Origin: Sphingomonas sp. Leaf339
GTDB taxonomy: Bacteria; Pseudomonadota; Alphaproteobacteria; Sphingomonadales; Sphingomonadaceae
Reading direction: 5' to 3'
DNA length: 64,000 nt
NCBI RefSeq assembly: GCF_001426195.1
Contig: NZ_LMRS01000059.1
Span: forward strand, 1-64,000
Both the position numbers and the translations under genes were made by a program. Of this stretch, positions 26,874 through 36,480 are shown piece by piece; within the stretch, counting starts at the first letter, position 1, and every line of letters begins with the position of its first letter. The notes under the pieces were generated by a model. It had not been told where the DNA came from. It saw only the letters and a program-made list of their open reading frames with translations, and ran no database searches.

Positions 26874-28139
26874 ATGCACCGTTTTATTGCGGCCTTATTG
26901 GCCGTGGCGTCATGCGCGTCGATCGCGCAGGCGCAGTCAGCCGATCCAACATCGACCAGTCCCCCGCTTACCCTTGATCAGGCGCTTTCACTTGCCGGAG
27001 CGACCGCCCCTAGCCTTGAGGCTGCCACAGCAGCCGTCCGGGCAGCAGAGGCAGGCCGCACGGTTGCCGGCTACCGCCCTAACCCGTCGATCGTCGCCGA
27101 GACCGAGAACATTGCCGGTAGCGGTCAATATCGCGGCCTTCGCAGCGCCGAGACAACAGCAGGATTGGCACTACCGATCGAGCTGGCTGGCAAACGATCG
27201 GCACGGATCGCCGTCGCGGATGCGATTGGTAATCGAGCGCGGATAGGCACGGCGTTGGCTGAGGCTGATCTACGGCTTGCCGTCACTCAGCTCTACATCG
27301 AGGCGACAGCAGCGGAGCGTCGGCTTGTGATCGCCCGTCAGCAGGCCGGTATCGCCCGCGAGGCTTCGCGTGCAGCCGGCGTCCGCGTTCAGGCGGGGCG
27401 AGCATCACCGCTCGAACAGCAGCGAGCCGATGTATTGCGGATCAACGCGGAGACGGCTGTGGAGCGCTCGCAGCGGCTTGCCGAGGTCGCGCGAAGCAAT
27501 CTTGCCCGACGGATCGGCCAACCCCTCACAGGACCGTTGGACTTGGCGTGGTTCGGCCGTGTCGAGAGCTTTGGTCCAGCGCGGCCGATCGAGACCGCCG
27601 GGACGCTGGCATTGGCAGCGACACGCGCGGACGTAAAAACGGCAGAGGCCCAGGTGCGGCTTGCCAGGTCGCAGCGCATTCCCGACGTGACACTCAGCGC
27701 CAGCGCACGACGGCTTGAGGCTACGAACGACGTGGCAGCGGTGTTCGGCCTGTCGATCCCGTTTCCGCTGTTCAACAACGGCAAGGCGGCAGTGGCGCAG
27801 GCGCGGGCGCAGACCGATTCGGCGCAGGCGCTACGTCGCGCGGCCGAGCTGGATACCGCGCAGGATATCGCAAGCGCACAGGCGAACGTCGCGAATGCCG
27901 CGACGACCGCTCGCAACGCCAGCGGGCCGGCATTGGCATCGGCAAGCGAAGCCGCTCGGATTGCCCGGATCGGCTACCGGGAGGGCAAGTTCGGTCAGCT
28001 CGATTTGTTGGATGCCGAACGTACCCTGTCCGAAACACGAACCGCCGCGATCGATGCGCTCGCCACCTATCACGACGCCAAGGCACGCCTCGAACGGCTC
28101 GTTGCCGCAGCGCCCTCGCCCGAGGAAACCAATCAATGA
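26874..28139 (+). CDS. czcC: CzcC-type outer-membrane efflux protein
   Basis: This 421-aa TolC-family protein has a signal peptide (1-20) and two OEP repeats with long Ala-rich amphipathic helices (LEAATAAVRAAEAGRTVAGY, then the later repeat GNAS..ALASASEAARIARIGY). The phrase REGKFGQLDLLDAERTLSET is typical of CzcC/CusC-like factors. It forms the outer-membrane duct for the RND pump encoded just downstream. The stop overlaps the czcB start (ATGA). Confidence 0.88.
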   Translation: MHRFIAALLAVASCASIAQAQSADPTSTSPPLTLDQALSLAGATAPSLEAATAAVRAAEAGRTVAGYRPNPSIVAETENIAGSGQYRGLRSAETTAGLALPIELAGKRSARIAVADAIGNRARIGTALAEADLRLAVTQLYIEATAAERRLVIARQQAGIAREASRAAGVRVQAGRASPLEQQRADVLRINAETAVERSQRLAEVARSNLARRIGQPLTGPLDLAWFGRVESFGPARPIETAGTLALAATRADVKTAEAQVRLARSQRIPDVTLSASARRLEATNDVAAVFGLSIPFPLFNNGKAAVAQARAQTDSAQALRRAAELDTAQDIASAQANVANAATTARNASGPALASASEAARIARIGYREGKFGQLDLLDAERTLSETRTAAIDALATYHDAKARLERLVAAAPSPEETNQ

Positions 28140-29305
28140 CGAAGACCATCATGCGGGCGCTCGCGCCTATGACCCTGGCTATCCTCCTTGCCGGATGCGG
28201 CGGGGGTGGCAGCAGCGAGGCCGGTGAGAAAGCCGGAGCCGAGAAGGCGGAAGGTGCCGAGGCCGGCGAAGCCAAGGAGGGCCCAAAGGATATTGTTACC
28301 CTGTCCGCCCAGCAGATCGCGGATGCCGGGATAGAGGTTACGCGTCCTACAGTAGGCGGCGTGGCCGGAGCGATCGAGCTATCGGCAACGATCGAGGGCG
28401 ATCCTCAGGGTGTGCAGGTTGTGTCCACCTCCGTAGGCGGTCGGCTCGTTTCCCTCACCCGCAATCTCGGGCAGTCAGTCAGCCGGGGCGACCCGCTGGC
28501 TATCATCGAAAGCCGGGAAGCGGCATCACTGAAAGCGGAGGTAGAGGCTGCGCGCGCGCGTTCCGCACTCGCCCAATCGAACCTTCGCCGCGAACAGCGC
28601 CTGTTCGCCGAACGCGTTTCGCCGGAGCAGGATCTGGTCGCGGCGCGAACGGCCGCAACGGAGGCCAGCATTGCCCTTCGTCTGGCGCAGCAGCAGTTGT
28701 CAGCGACGGGCAGCGGAGGCGGCGCGCTCAACCGCATCGCGGTCCGCTCGCCGATCGCCGGCCAAGTGATCGCGCGATCGGCGACCCTCGGGCAGGCAGT
28801 CGCGGCCGATGCAGAGCTGTTCCGCGTCGCCAACCTGTCGAAGGTCACTGTCACCACATCACTCGTTCCCACGGATGCTGGTCGGGTGAAACCCGGCGTG
28901 CGTGTCGAAGTGACAGCGCCGGGGCGGCGTCAGGAGGGACGCGTCACGTTCGTGTCCCCCATTCTGGACGAGACGACCCGATTGGTGCCGGTGATCGCCA
29001 CCCTCGACAACGCCGGCAGCACATGGCGCGTCGGTGAGACGGTCAACGTATCGATCCTCGTTCCTGCGACCGGGGACCGCACCGTCGCCGTACCATCGGC
29101 CGCAGTACAGATGATCGAGGACAAGTCGTTTGTGTTCGTCCGCACCGCGACAGGTTTCCGGGCAATTCCGGTGACGCTTGGCCGCACCAATGGCGGGCAA
29201 GTCACCGTAACGGCAGGCCTTACCGGCTCGGAGCGCATCGCTTCCACCAACAGCTTCACGCTTAAAGCCGAACTCGGCAAGGGTGCGGGCGGGGATGAGG
29301 ACTGA
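28136..29305 (+). CDS. czcB: CzcB-type membrane fusion lipoprotein
   Basis: This 389-aa periplasmic adaptor has a lipobox (ILLAGC, Cys about 21) followed by a Gly/Glu/Ala-rich linker. The barrel-sandwich/hairpin region includes the lipoyl-like segment GGRLVSLTRNLGQSVSRGDP and a return strand IAVRSPIAGQVIARSATLGQ. A beta-barrel domain follows. It links the CzcA pump with CzcC. It overlaps czcC by 4 bp and is 3 bp from czcA. Confidence 0.88.
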   Translation: MTKTIMRALAPMTLAILLAGCGGGGSSEAGEKAGAEKAEGAEAGEAKEGPKDIVTLSAQQIADAGIEVTRPTVGGVAGAIELSATIEGDPQGVQVVSTSVGGRLVSLTRNLGQSVSRGDPLAIIESREAASLKAEVEAARARSALAQSNLRREQRLFAERVSPEQDLVAARTAATEASIALRLAQQQLSATGSGGGALNRIAVRSPIAGQVIARSATLGQAVAADAELFRVANLSKVTVTTSLVPTDAGRVKPGVRVEVTAPGRRQEGRVTFVSPILDETTRLVPVIATLDNAGSTWRVGETVNVSILVPATGDRTVAVPSAAVQMIEDKSFVFVRTATGFRAIPVTLGRTNGGQVTVTAGLTGSERIASTNSFTLKAELGKGAGGDED

Positions 29306-29308
29306 GCC

Positions 29309-32300
29309 ATGATCGGTCGCATCGTCACCCTCTCCGTCGAGAAGCGCTGGCTCGTCCTGCTTCTCACTATCGCGGCTGCATTGCTCGGGATTGGCGCGCT
29401 GCGTCAGCTTCCGATCGACGCCGTACCCGACATCACCAACAACCAGGTGCAGATCAACGTCGTTGCTCCTGCCCTCTCCCCCGATCAGATCGAGAAGCAG
29501 GTTGCGTTCACGGTCGAAACCGCGCTCGCGGGCATTCCCGGGCTTGAATATACCCGCTCGCTAAGCCGCAATGGCTTTGCCCAGATCACAGCGGTTTTCG
29601 GTGAAAAGACCGATATCTACTTTGCGCGGGCGCAGGTCGCGGAACGCCTGCGAACCGCAGAGGAAGACCTTCCCGAAGGTGTGAACCCTGAGATGGGGCC
29701 GATCGCCACGGGCCTTGGCGATATCTTCATGTGGACCGTCGAATACCGCGAGCTGGATCAGGTCCATCATCGCAACGGGGAGCCTGGCCTGCAACGCGAT
29801 GCCAGCTATATCACCCCCGAGGGGGATCACCTCGTCAGCGACGCCGACAAGGCGACATATCTGCGCACCGTGCAGGATTGGATCGTCACGCCGCAGCTCA
29901 AAAGCACGGCCGGGCTTGCTGGCGTCGACTCTCTTGGTGGCTACACCAAGGAATATCTCGTTATTCCGGACATACAGCGCATGGCGGCAATGCGGCTAAC
30001 GCTGCAGGATCTCACCACCGCCCTACAGCGCAGCAATACCAGCGCGGGCGCTGGCGTGGTCAACCGCAACGGCGAAGGGTTGGCGGTTCGATCTGATGGG
30101 CGTGTCCGCAACGCCGACGAGCTGGCCCGTACCGTCGTTGCCACCCGCGAGAGCGTTCCAATACTGCTCAACCAGATCGCGACCGTTCGCACCGGGCAGG
30201 CGCTACGCATGGGATCGGCATCGGAAAACGGTCATGAGGTTGTCGTCGGGACCGCAGTCATGCGGATCGGGGAGAATAGCCGCACGGTGTCGACGGGCGT
30301 TGCCGAACGGCTGACGCAGATCGGCCGCTCGTTGCCGGTCGATGTTGTCGTGAAGCCGGTTATGAACCGGACCGAGCTGGTGAACTCCACGATCGCCACG
30401 GTTGCCCGCAACCTTGCCGAGGGTGCGGTGCTAGTGATCGTCGTTCTGTTTGCGCTGCTTGGCAATTTCCGCGCGGCGCTGATCGCAGCCTGCGTCATTC
30501 CGATCACGATGCTGCTGACCAGCATTGGCATGTTGGAGGTGGGCGTTTCCGCCAATCTGATGAGCCTTGGTGCGCTCGACTTTGGTCTGATCGTGGATGG
30601 CGCGGTCATTATCGTGGAGAACGCATTACGGCGTTTGGGCGAGGCGCAGCATGGTCGCGATGACGTGCTGACGATCGAGCAACGTCTCGGGATTGTCGCG
30701 GCGTCGGCGCGAGAGATGATCCGCCCATCGGTGTACGGGCAGGCTATCATCATCCTGGTCTATGCGCCGTTGCTCACCTTCACGGGTGTCGAAGGCAAGA
30801 TGTTTGAGCCGATGGCGCTCACGGTCATTATTGCGTTGGTGTTCGCCTTTATCCTGTCGCTGACCTTCATACCGGCAGCGATTGCGATCTGGCTCAGCAA
30901 GCGGGTTGAGGAAAAGGAAAGCCGCGTCGTCACGTTCCTCCGGCAGCGCTATGAGCCGGGACTCGATGCGGCAATGCGCCGGCCCACCCTCACCATCGGC
31001 GTCGCGATCGGCGCGCTGGCGCTTGCCGGTGCCGCTTTTACGACATTGGGGCAGGAGTTCTTGCCGCAGCTCGATGAGGGCAACATCCTCGTGCAGGCGG
31101 TCCGCATCCCAGGCACATCGGTCGATCAGAGCCAGGCGATGCAATTCCAGGTGGAAAAGGCCCTCGCCAAGGCCCCTGAGGTCCGCTTCGCCTTCTCTCG
31201 CACCGGTACGTCGGAAATCGCATCAGACCCGATGCCGCCTAACGCGACCGACACCTTCGTCATCCTGAAGCCTAAGAAGGAGTGGCCCGACCCCGGCCTG
31301 TCCAAAGAAGAGCTGGTGGCGCGGCTGGAAAAGCGCCTCTCCACTCTGCCCGGCAACGCCTATGAAATCACCCAGCCGATCCAGATGCGGTTCAACGAGC
31401 TGATTGCAGGCGTGCGCGGCGATATAGCGATCAAGGTATTCGGCGACGACTTTGGCGAGATGAACGCGACCGCGGATCGGATCGCCGGCATTCTGCGAAA
31501 GACGCGGGGTGCAGCAGACGTGCGGGTTGAGCAAACCGAAGGCTTGCCGATGCTCGATATCCGGCCGAACCGCACTGCCATGTCCCGCGTCGGGGTGACG
31601 GCGGGTGACGTGCAGGACACGGTTGCCGCAGCCATTGGCGGCCGACAGGCTGGCGTGATTTTTGAAGGCGATCGTCGCTTCCCGGTTGTGATCCGGATGG
31701 CGGAAAGCTCGCGCTCCGATCTGACGGCGGTTGCTCAGGTGCCGGTGCCGACTGGCAGTGGCGGCTTCGTACCGCTATCGACTGTGGCGGATATCGCCGT
31801 GGTCGATGGTCCGAACCAGATCAGCCGCGAGAACGGCAAGCGGCGCGTCGTGGTGCAGGCCAACGTGCGCGATCGGGATGTGGCCGGCGTTGTGGCTGAT
31901 GCCCGGTCAGCCATCGACGCGCAGGTGAAATTGCCAGCCGGCACGTACCTCGAATGGGGTGGTCAGTTCGAGAACCTGGCATCCGCCCGTGATCGGCTCA
32001 GCGTTGTGGTGCCAATCTGCTTCGTGGTCATCATGTTCCTGCTCTACGGCGCGCTTGGCTCCGTCAGGGATGCGTTGATCGTGTTTACCGGCGTTCCGCT
32101 GGCGCTGGTCGGAGGCATCCTTGCGCTGGTGCTAAGAGGCATGCCGTTCTCTATTTCCGCGGCAGTCGGCTTCATCGCGCTATCAGGGGTCGCGGTCCTC
32201 AACGGGCTGGTCATGGTGTCGTCCATCCATGATCTGATGCGGCAAGGCATGGATCGTGCGGTAGCGGCGCATCAAGGCGCTCTGGCGCGGCTCCGGCCGG

Positions 32301-32542
32301 TTGCGATGACGGCACTCGTTGCGTCGCTTGGCTTCGTGCCGATGGCACTTGGTCATGGTGCTGGAGCAGAGGTGCAAAAGCCGCTGGCGACCGTCGTCAT
32401 TGGTGGCCTGATATCCGCAACCTTGCTCACCTTGTTCGTGCTTCCGACGCTCTACGCTCGCTTCGGACGGCGCGAGCTGCCAGCCCCGTCAGGGGGACAC
32501 ATCGAACTGCCGCCTTTGGCTCATGACAGCGTGAGGGCCTAA
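29309..32542 (+). CDS. czcA: CzcA/CusA heavy-metal RND efflux pump
   Basis: This 1077-aa HME-RND transporter shows QLPIDAVPDITNNQVQINVV near the N-terminus and the TM4 motif GALDFGLIVDGAVIIVENAL with the Asp proton-relay residues. A second porter half and the second membrane bundle follow (GMPFSISAAVGFIALSGVAV). It expels divalent cations from the periplasm or cytoplasm in exchange for protons. Neighbouring czcC and czcB complete the tripartite pump. Whether Zn/Cd/Co (Czc) or Cu/Ag (Cus) is the main ion is not certain; the neighbouring MerR, CDF and ZIP genes favour divalent Zn/Cd-type ions. Confidence 0.92.
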   Translation: MIGRIVTLSVEKRWLVLLLTIAAALLGIGALRQLPIDAVPDITNNQVQINVVAPALSPDQIEKQVAFTVETALAGIPGLEYTRSLSRNGFAQITAVFGEKTDIYFARAQVAERLRTAEEDLPEGVNPEMGPIATGLGDIFMWTVEYRELDQVHHRNGEPGLQRDASYITPEGDHLVSDADKATYLRTVQDWIVTPQLKSTAGLAGVDSLGGYTKEYLVIPDIQRMAAMRLTLQDLTTALQRSNTSAGAGVVNRNGEGLAVRSDGRVRNADELARTVVATRESVPILLNQIATVRTGQALRMGSASENGHEVVVGTAVMRIGENSRTVSTGVAERLTQIGRSLPVDVVVKPVMNRTELVNSTIATVARNLAEGAVLVIVVLFALLGNFRAALIAACVIPITMLLTSIGMLEVGVSANLMSLGALDFGLIVDGAVIIVENALRRLGEAQHGRDDVLTIEQRLGIVAASAREMIRPSVYGQAIIILVYAPLLTFTGVEGKMFEPMALTVIIALVFAFILSLTFIPAAIAIWLSKRVEEKESRVVTFLRQRYEPGLDAAMRRPTLTIGVAIGALALAGAAFTTLGQEFLPQLDEGNILVQAVRIPGTSVDQSQAMQFQVEKALAKAPEVRFAFSRTGTSEIASDPMPPNATDTFVILKPKKEWPDPGLSKEELVARLEKRLSTLPGNAYEITQPIQMRFNELIAGVRGDIAIKVFGDDFGEMNATADRIAGILRKTRGAADVRVEQTEGLPMLDIRPNRTAMSRVGVTAGDVQDTVAAAIGGRQAGVIFEGDRRFPVVIRMAESSRSDLTAVAQVPVPTGSGGFVPLSTVADIAVVDGPNQISRENGKRRVVVQANVRDRDVAGVVADARSAIDAQVKLPAGTYLEWGGQFENLASARDRLSVVVPICFVVIMFLLYGALGSVRDALIVFTGVPLALVGGILALVLRGMPFSISAAVGFIALSGVAVLNGLVMVSSIHDLMRQGMDRAVAAHQGALARLRPVAMTALVASLGFVPMALGHGAGAEVQKPLATVVIGGLISATLLTLFVLPTLYARFGRRELPAPSGGHIELPPLAHDSVRA

Positions 32543-32545
32543 GCT

Positions 32546-33232
32546 ATGCAGGCCGTTGCCTTCACGCTCATTCCCGTCGTTGCCGTACTGATCGGCTCGC
32601 TATTCGCGGTATCGAGACGGCCAAGCGATGCCTTCGTAAGCGCCATGCAGCACTTGGCGGCAGGAGTCGTGTTCGCCGCAGCGGCTGCCGAGATCCTGCC
32701 GCAGGTGATGCACGAAGGCTCGCCGATCGCGACATTCACAGGCGGCGCGCTAGGCATCCTCGTGATGCTGTCGCTCAAAGCCCTTGAGGGTCGCGCCAGT
32801 GGACCGATCGCGATGCTCGGGGCCGTTGCAGTCGATATCCTGATCGACGGGCTTGTTCTCGGGCTGGCGTTCGTCGCTGGCGGGAAGGCCGGCGTGTTGC
32901 TGACGATCGCGTTGACGCTGGAGGTGCTGTTTCTCGGACTGACCGTGACGACCGAGTTGGGTGAGACGATCAAGTCCAAGACACGTATCATCGGGATTAC
33001 GATGGGGATCGCCTTGTTGCTGCCGATCGGTGCGGCGATAGCGACTCCCGTTGCGACGTTTCCGCCCGTCGTCATCGCCGGGTTTCTCAGTTTCGGTCTA
33101 ATGGCGCTGCTCTACCTCGTGACGGAGGAGCTATTGGTCGAGGCGCACGAGAAGCCTGACACCCCGCTTATCAGCGCGATGTTCTTCATCGGGTTTCTGG
33201 GATTGCTCCTGATTGAGGAGGTATTGGGCTGA
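32546..33232 (+). CDS. ZIP-family metal transporter
   Basis: This 228-aa protein has about seven to eight hydrophobic segments. The metal site helices read MQHLAAGVVFAAAAAEILPQ (TM2) and AVDILIDGLVLGLAFVAGG (TM4, where classical ZIPs have HNxPEG), with LVTEELLVEAHE in a later helix. The TM4 motif is altered, so transport may differ from typical Zn uptake. It begins 3 bp after czcA and is surely in the same transcript. ZIP proteins usually import metal, which is odd in an efflux operon; it may tune metal levels or move metal outward. Confidence 0.78.
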   Translation: MQAVAFTLIPVVAVLIGSLFAVSRRPSDAFVSAMQHLAAGVVFAAAAAEILPQVMHEGSPIATFTGGALGILVMLSLKALEGRASGPIAMLGAVAVDILIDGLVLGLAFVAGGKAGVLLTIALTLEVLFLGLTVTTELGETIKSKTRIIGITMGIALLLPIGAAIATPVATFPPVVIAGFLSFGLMALLYLVTEELLVEAHEKPDTPLISAMFFIGFLGLLLIEEVLG

Positions 33233-33441
33233 CCGCTCGACGTGGAACGTCCTGGACCGATGATGATGACGCCGAGCTTCGTCGGCGTATCGAGGCCAGG
33301 CAGACGCTGGCGGTAATTGCGCGCGAGATGGGACGAACGATGGATGCGGTTCGGGGGAGAGCCTCAACCTTGCGGGTAACTCTTCGCTCGTCGCAGCGAC
33401 CGTGGCGGGACGGCGTGCCGCGCCGAATAGACGTAGACTAG
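33229..33441 (+). CDS. small GcrA-like DNA-binding protein with probable CTG start
   Basis: A 70-residue frame reads TARRGTSWTDDDDAELRRRI and continues IEARQTLAVIAREMGRTMDA, a SANT/GcrA-like helix-turn-helix. No ATG, GTG or TTG lies at the expected start in this frame. AGGAGGT at 33216-33222 is six bases before CTG 33229, which suggests a CTG start overlapping the ZIP stop. If the frame is real it is a short regulatory protein of the czc operon; an ATT start is the alternative. Confidence 0.5.
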   Translation: MTARRGTSWTDDDDAELRRRIEARQTLAVIAREMGRTMDAVRGRASTLRVTLRSSQRPWRDGVPRRIDVD

Positions 33442-33444
33442 AAA

Positions 33445-33468
33445 ATAGGGGCGGTTGCCCGCCCCTAT
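33445..33468. terminator. bidirectional terminator between convergent genes
   Basis: ATAGGGGCGG and CCGCCCCTAT form a ten-base stem with the loop TTGC. On the minus strand it is followed by TTTTC, serving the Cys-rich gene ending at 33476. On the plus strand it closes the czc operon. Confidence 0.75.
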
Positions 33469-33475
33469 CCATCCT

Positions 33476-33664
33476 TTAGCCGTGCTTCATGCCGCCCTTG
33501 GCATGATCGCAGCAGTCAGCAGCCTTGGCTTTTGCGCCATCCTTGCAGCAGTCCGCACCGTCCTTGCAGCACGCCATGTCGGCGCAGCAATTGGCGACAG
33601 CGGCGAATGCGCCAGTCGACAGGGTGAGGGCGAAAGCAGCGCTGATGAGCTTGAACTTGGTCAT
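33476..33664 (-). CDS. secreted Cys-rich metal-binding peptide
   Basis: This 62-aa product has a signal peptide (residues 1-22, ending AFAA). The 40-residue mature part has four CC pairs at 26-27, 32-33, 39-40 and 51-52, regularly alternated with Lys/Asp (CCADMACCKDGADCCKD), and a His-Gly end. The layout suggests a periplasmic metallothionein-like peptide binding soft metals or arsenite. The GGAGAATATC site precedes the ATG. A hairpin terminator follows. Confidence 0.75.
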   Translation of the reverse strand: MTKFKLISAAFALTLSTGAFAAVANCCADMACCKDGADCCKDGAKAKAADCCDHAKGGMKHG

Positions 33665-33701
33665 GATATTCTCCGAAATTTACGTGTGATGGTGTTCAAT
33701 T

Positions 33702-34055
33702 TCACACGGTTTGCGGAGGGGGTGTGGCCGGAGCGTATGCCATGCCTAAAAGGCCCGTCTGTGGAGCCGGCCATGGCGATAGACGGGAGGACGGAACCAG
33801 CTCGATATGTTCGACGGTTTCGCCGGCAACTGCAACGCACGGTATGGCGCAGGCCGACGCAGGCGCCTTTTTGACGGGAGCGCCTGCTGATTTGCTGGCG
33901 CAGTCCATCATCGCGGACGCAGCCGGAGGCGCGGCCATCGCCATCGTCTCGCAGAGCGGACCAAGCCGGACCAGTAACATCACTGCCAGGACGAAAAACG
34001 CCATGGAATGCAATATCTTGGAGAGTGGGCGAGCCCGGCGTTTCATTGCATGCAT
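33702..34055 (-). CDS. hypothetical exported protein
   Basis: This 117-aa protein has an N-terminal hydrophobic export signal (about 16-33), then a Pro/Ala/Cys-containing mature part (MMDCASKSAGAP, CAIPCVAVAG). The ATG at 34046 is an alternative start. It lies between the Cys-rich peptide and arsH. It resembles DUF2946-type copper-linked proteins only in style, so no family is claimed. Confidence 0.55.
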   Translation of the reverse strand: MHAMKRRARPLSKILHSMAFFVLAVMLLVRLGPLCETMAMAAPPAASAMMDCASKSAGAPVKKAPASACAIPCVAVAGETVEHIELVPSSRLSPWPAPQTGLLGMAYAPATPPPQTV

Positions 34056-34115
34056 CTAGAAGCACACTTCGTGATGCACAATGTCGCAGGAGCGGTTTGC
34101 CACACTAAGCGGACT

Positions 34116-34874
34116 TTACTCGCCTTTCCGATACGTTGGTGAGGTTGCGATGCTCGAAAGGTCCGTGGCGCTATCAATCGGCACGCCTGCCTCCTTTCGT
34201 TCGGAATAGCGATCGACCAGTTGTGCGGTGTGCGGGCGTAGCAGGATCGTGAAGCGTACCAATTCCTCCATCACGTCCACGATCCGATCATAGTAGGCCG
34301 AAGGCTTCATTCGATCGCTTTCGTCGAACTCGGCAAACGCCTTCGCGACGCTGGATTGGTTGGGGATCGTCACCATCCGCATCCAACGGCCAAGGACGCG
34401 CAGCGTGTTCACGCTGTTGAACGACTGCGATCCGGCCGACACCTGCATGACGGCGAGCGTGCGGCCCTGCGTTGGGCGCATCCCCCCCATCGACAGCGGC
34501 AGGTGATCGACTTGCAGCTTCATGATCCCGGTAATCTGGCCGTGCCGCTCGGGGCTGCACCACACATGCCCTTCCGACCACATCGACAGTTCGCGCAGTT
34601 CGTGGACGGCCGGGTGATCGTCCCCCGTCACTTGGTCGGGTAGCGGCAGGGTCGAAGGATCGAAGATCCGCGTTTCGCAGCCGAAGAATTGCAGCAGGCG
34701 AGCAGCTTCTTCCACACACAGTCGCGAGAACGACCGCTCCCGCAGGGAGCCGTAGAGCAGCAAGATGCGCGGAGGCGGATCACCAGCGCCCAGCCCAAGG
34801 GCAGGACGATCGAGCGCATAGCGCCGATCGAGCGCGGGCAGATTATCAGGATCGGAAAGAATACGGAGCGGCAT
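34116..34874 (-). CDS. arsH: ArsH, NADPH-dependent organoarsenical/FMN reductase
   Basis: This 252-aa flavoprotein has the FMN-binding motif [14 protein letters not shown] (about residues 37-50), then [20 protein letters not shown] and [20 protein letters not shown]. ArsH oxidises trivalent organoarsenicals using NADPH. The start at 34874 overlaps the stop of the upstream ynfA-like gene. It is the last gene of the ars operon. Confidence 0.93.
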   Translation of the reverse strand: MPLRILSDPDNLPALDRRYALDRPALGLGAGDPPPRILLLYGSLRERSFSRLCVEEAARLLQFFGCETRIFDPSTLPLPDQVTGDDHPAVHELRELSMWSEGHVWCSPERHGQITGIMKLQVDHLPLSMGGMRPTQGRTLAVMQVSAGSQSFNSVNTLRVLGRWMRMVTIPNQSSVAKAFAEFDESDRMKPSAYYDRIVDVMEELVRFTILLRPHTAQLVDRYSERKEAGVPIDSATDLSSIATSPTYRKGE

Positions 34875-35197
34875 CAGGCGGTCCTTGGGCCAAGCAGAAT
34901 GATGCAGGTGCCGATCAGGCACAGTGCGGCTCCGCCCGCGTCCCAGCGATCGGGCCTCACCCCTTCGACAGCCCACAGCCAGACCAGCGATGCGCAGATA
35001 TAGACGCCGCCATAGGCAGCATAGGCCCTCCCCGCTGCATCGCTATCCACACGTGTCAGCAGCCAGGCGAACAGCATTAGCGAGACCACGCCCGGAGCCA
35101 GCCACAGGGGCGATTTGTCCAGCCGCAACCATGCCCAAAAGGCAAAGCAGCCCGCGATTTCCGCAAGCGACGCGGCAAGGTAGACGAGTGCCGTCAT
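34874..35197 (-). CDS. YnfA-family (UPF0060) small membrane protein
   Basis: This 107-aa protein has four hydrophobic helices and begins [20 protein letters not shown]. The motif [17 protein letters not shown] is characteristic of YnfA/UPF0060, relatives of SMR multidrug efflux pumps. The start overlaps the arsB stop (ATGA) and the stop overlaps the arsH start. Its place inside an ars operon suggests export of an arsenic species, but this is inferred from context only. Confidence 0.85.
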   Translation of the reverse strand: MTALVYLAASLAEIAGCFAFWAWLRLDKSPLWLAPGVVSLMLFAWLLTRVDSDAAGRAYAAYGGVYICASLVWLWAVEGVRPDRWDAGGAALCLIGTCIILLGPRTA

Positions 35198-36480
35198 ACC
35201 ATGCTGATCCTGATCGCGAGTGCCGCGAGCGTTACCAGCAGCACCGGGATCGTCAGTGTCGCGCCAACCTTGAAGTAATAGCCCCAGCCGATCCGGATGC
35301 CCTTTTGCCCGAGGACATGCAGCCAGAGCAGCGTCGCGAGTGAGCCGATCGGCGTGATCTTCGGACCGAGGTCGCAGCCGATCACGTTGGCGTAGATCAT
35401 CGCTTCCTTGATCGCGCCTGTGGCGTGCGTCGCGTCGATCGACAGCCCCCCCACCAGAACGGTCGGCATGTTGTTCATCACTGATGACAGCAGCGCGGCA
35501 ATGATCCCGGTCCCGAACGCCGCACCCCACACGCCGCCTTGCGCGGTGCGATCGAGCAGGCTGGCAAGGTGGTCAGTCAGTCCAGCATTCCGCAGGCCGT
35601 AAACGACCAGGTACATGCCGAGCGAGAAGATCACGACCTGCCACGGAGCGCCGGCCAGCACCTTGCGGGTCTGGATAACGTGTCCGCGCGCGGCGATGAC
35701 GAGCAGGAGGACCGCACCGGTAGCGGCCACGGCGCTGACCGGCACGCCGATCGGTTCGAGCAGGAAGAAGCCGGCGAGCAGCAGGGCGAGAACGACCCAG
35801 CCCGCCTTGAACGTGGCAGGATCGCGGATCGCGTCAGCGGGCGCGCGGAGCTGAGCCACATCATAGCTGCCCGGTATGTCGCGCCGGAAGAACAGCAACA
35901 GCGCGACCAACGTCGCGGCGATCGACGCCAGATCGACCGGCACCATTACCGAGGCATAATCGGCAAAGCCGATCCGGAAGAAGTCGGCCGACACGATGTT
36001 GACGAGGTTGGAAACGATCAGCGGCAGGCTGGCGGTATCGGCAATGAACCCCGCCGCCATGACGAACGCCAGCGTCGCCTTGTCCTTGTATCCCAAGGCG
36101 CGCAGCATCGCGATGACGATCGGCGTCAGGATCAGGGCCGCGCCATCGTTGGCGAACAGTGCCGACACCGCCGCGCCGAGCAGCACGATCAGCACGAACA
36201 GCCGGCGACCATGCCCCCCGCCCCAGCGCGCGACATGGAGCGCCGCCCATTCGAAGAACCCGGCTTCATCGAGCAACAGGCTGACGATGATGATCGCGAC
36301 GAACGTCGCGGTCGCATTCCAGACGATGCCCCACACCACCGGCACATCGGAGAGCGAGACGACGCCGACGAGCAGCGCAACGGTTGCACCGCCCAGCGCG
36401 CTCCACCCGATGCCGAGGCCCTTGGGTTGCCAGATGACGAGCGCAATCGTGACGACGAAGATAGCAAGCGCGAGCAGCAT
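35194..36480 (-). CDS. arsB: ArsB arsenite/antimonite efflux permease
   Basis: This 428-aa inner-membrane protein has about 12 hydrophobic helices. The ArsB landmarks are [37 protein letters not shown] and [20 protein letters not shown]. It expels arsenite in exchange for protons. The ATG at 36480 overlaps the arsC stop by the ATGA arrangement, implying coupled translation. Confidence 0.93.
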   Translation of the reverse strand: MLLALAIFVVTIALVIWQPKGLGIGWSALGGATVALLVGVVSLSDVPVVWGIVWNATATFVAIIIVSLLLDEAGFFEWAALHVARWGGGHGRRLFVLIVLLGAAVSALFANDGAALILTPIVIAMLRALGYKDKATLAFVMAAGFIADTASLPLIVSNLVNIVSADFFRIGFADYASVMVPVDLASIAATLVALLLFFRRDIPGSYDVAQLRAPADAIRDPATFKAGWVVLALLLAGFFLLEPIGVPVSAVAATGAVLLLVIAARGHVIQTRKVLAGAPWQVVIFSLGMYLVVYGLRNAGLTDHLASLLDRTAQGGVWGAAFGTGIIAALLSSVMNNMPTVLVGGLSIDATHATGAIKEAMIYANVIGCDLGPKITPIGSLATLLWLHVLGQKGIRIGWGYYFKVGATLTIPVLLVTLAALAIRISMV

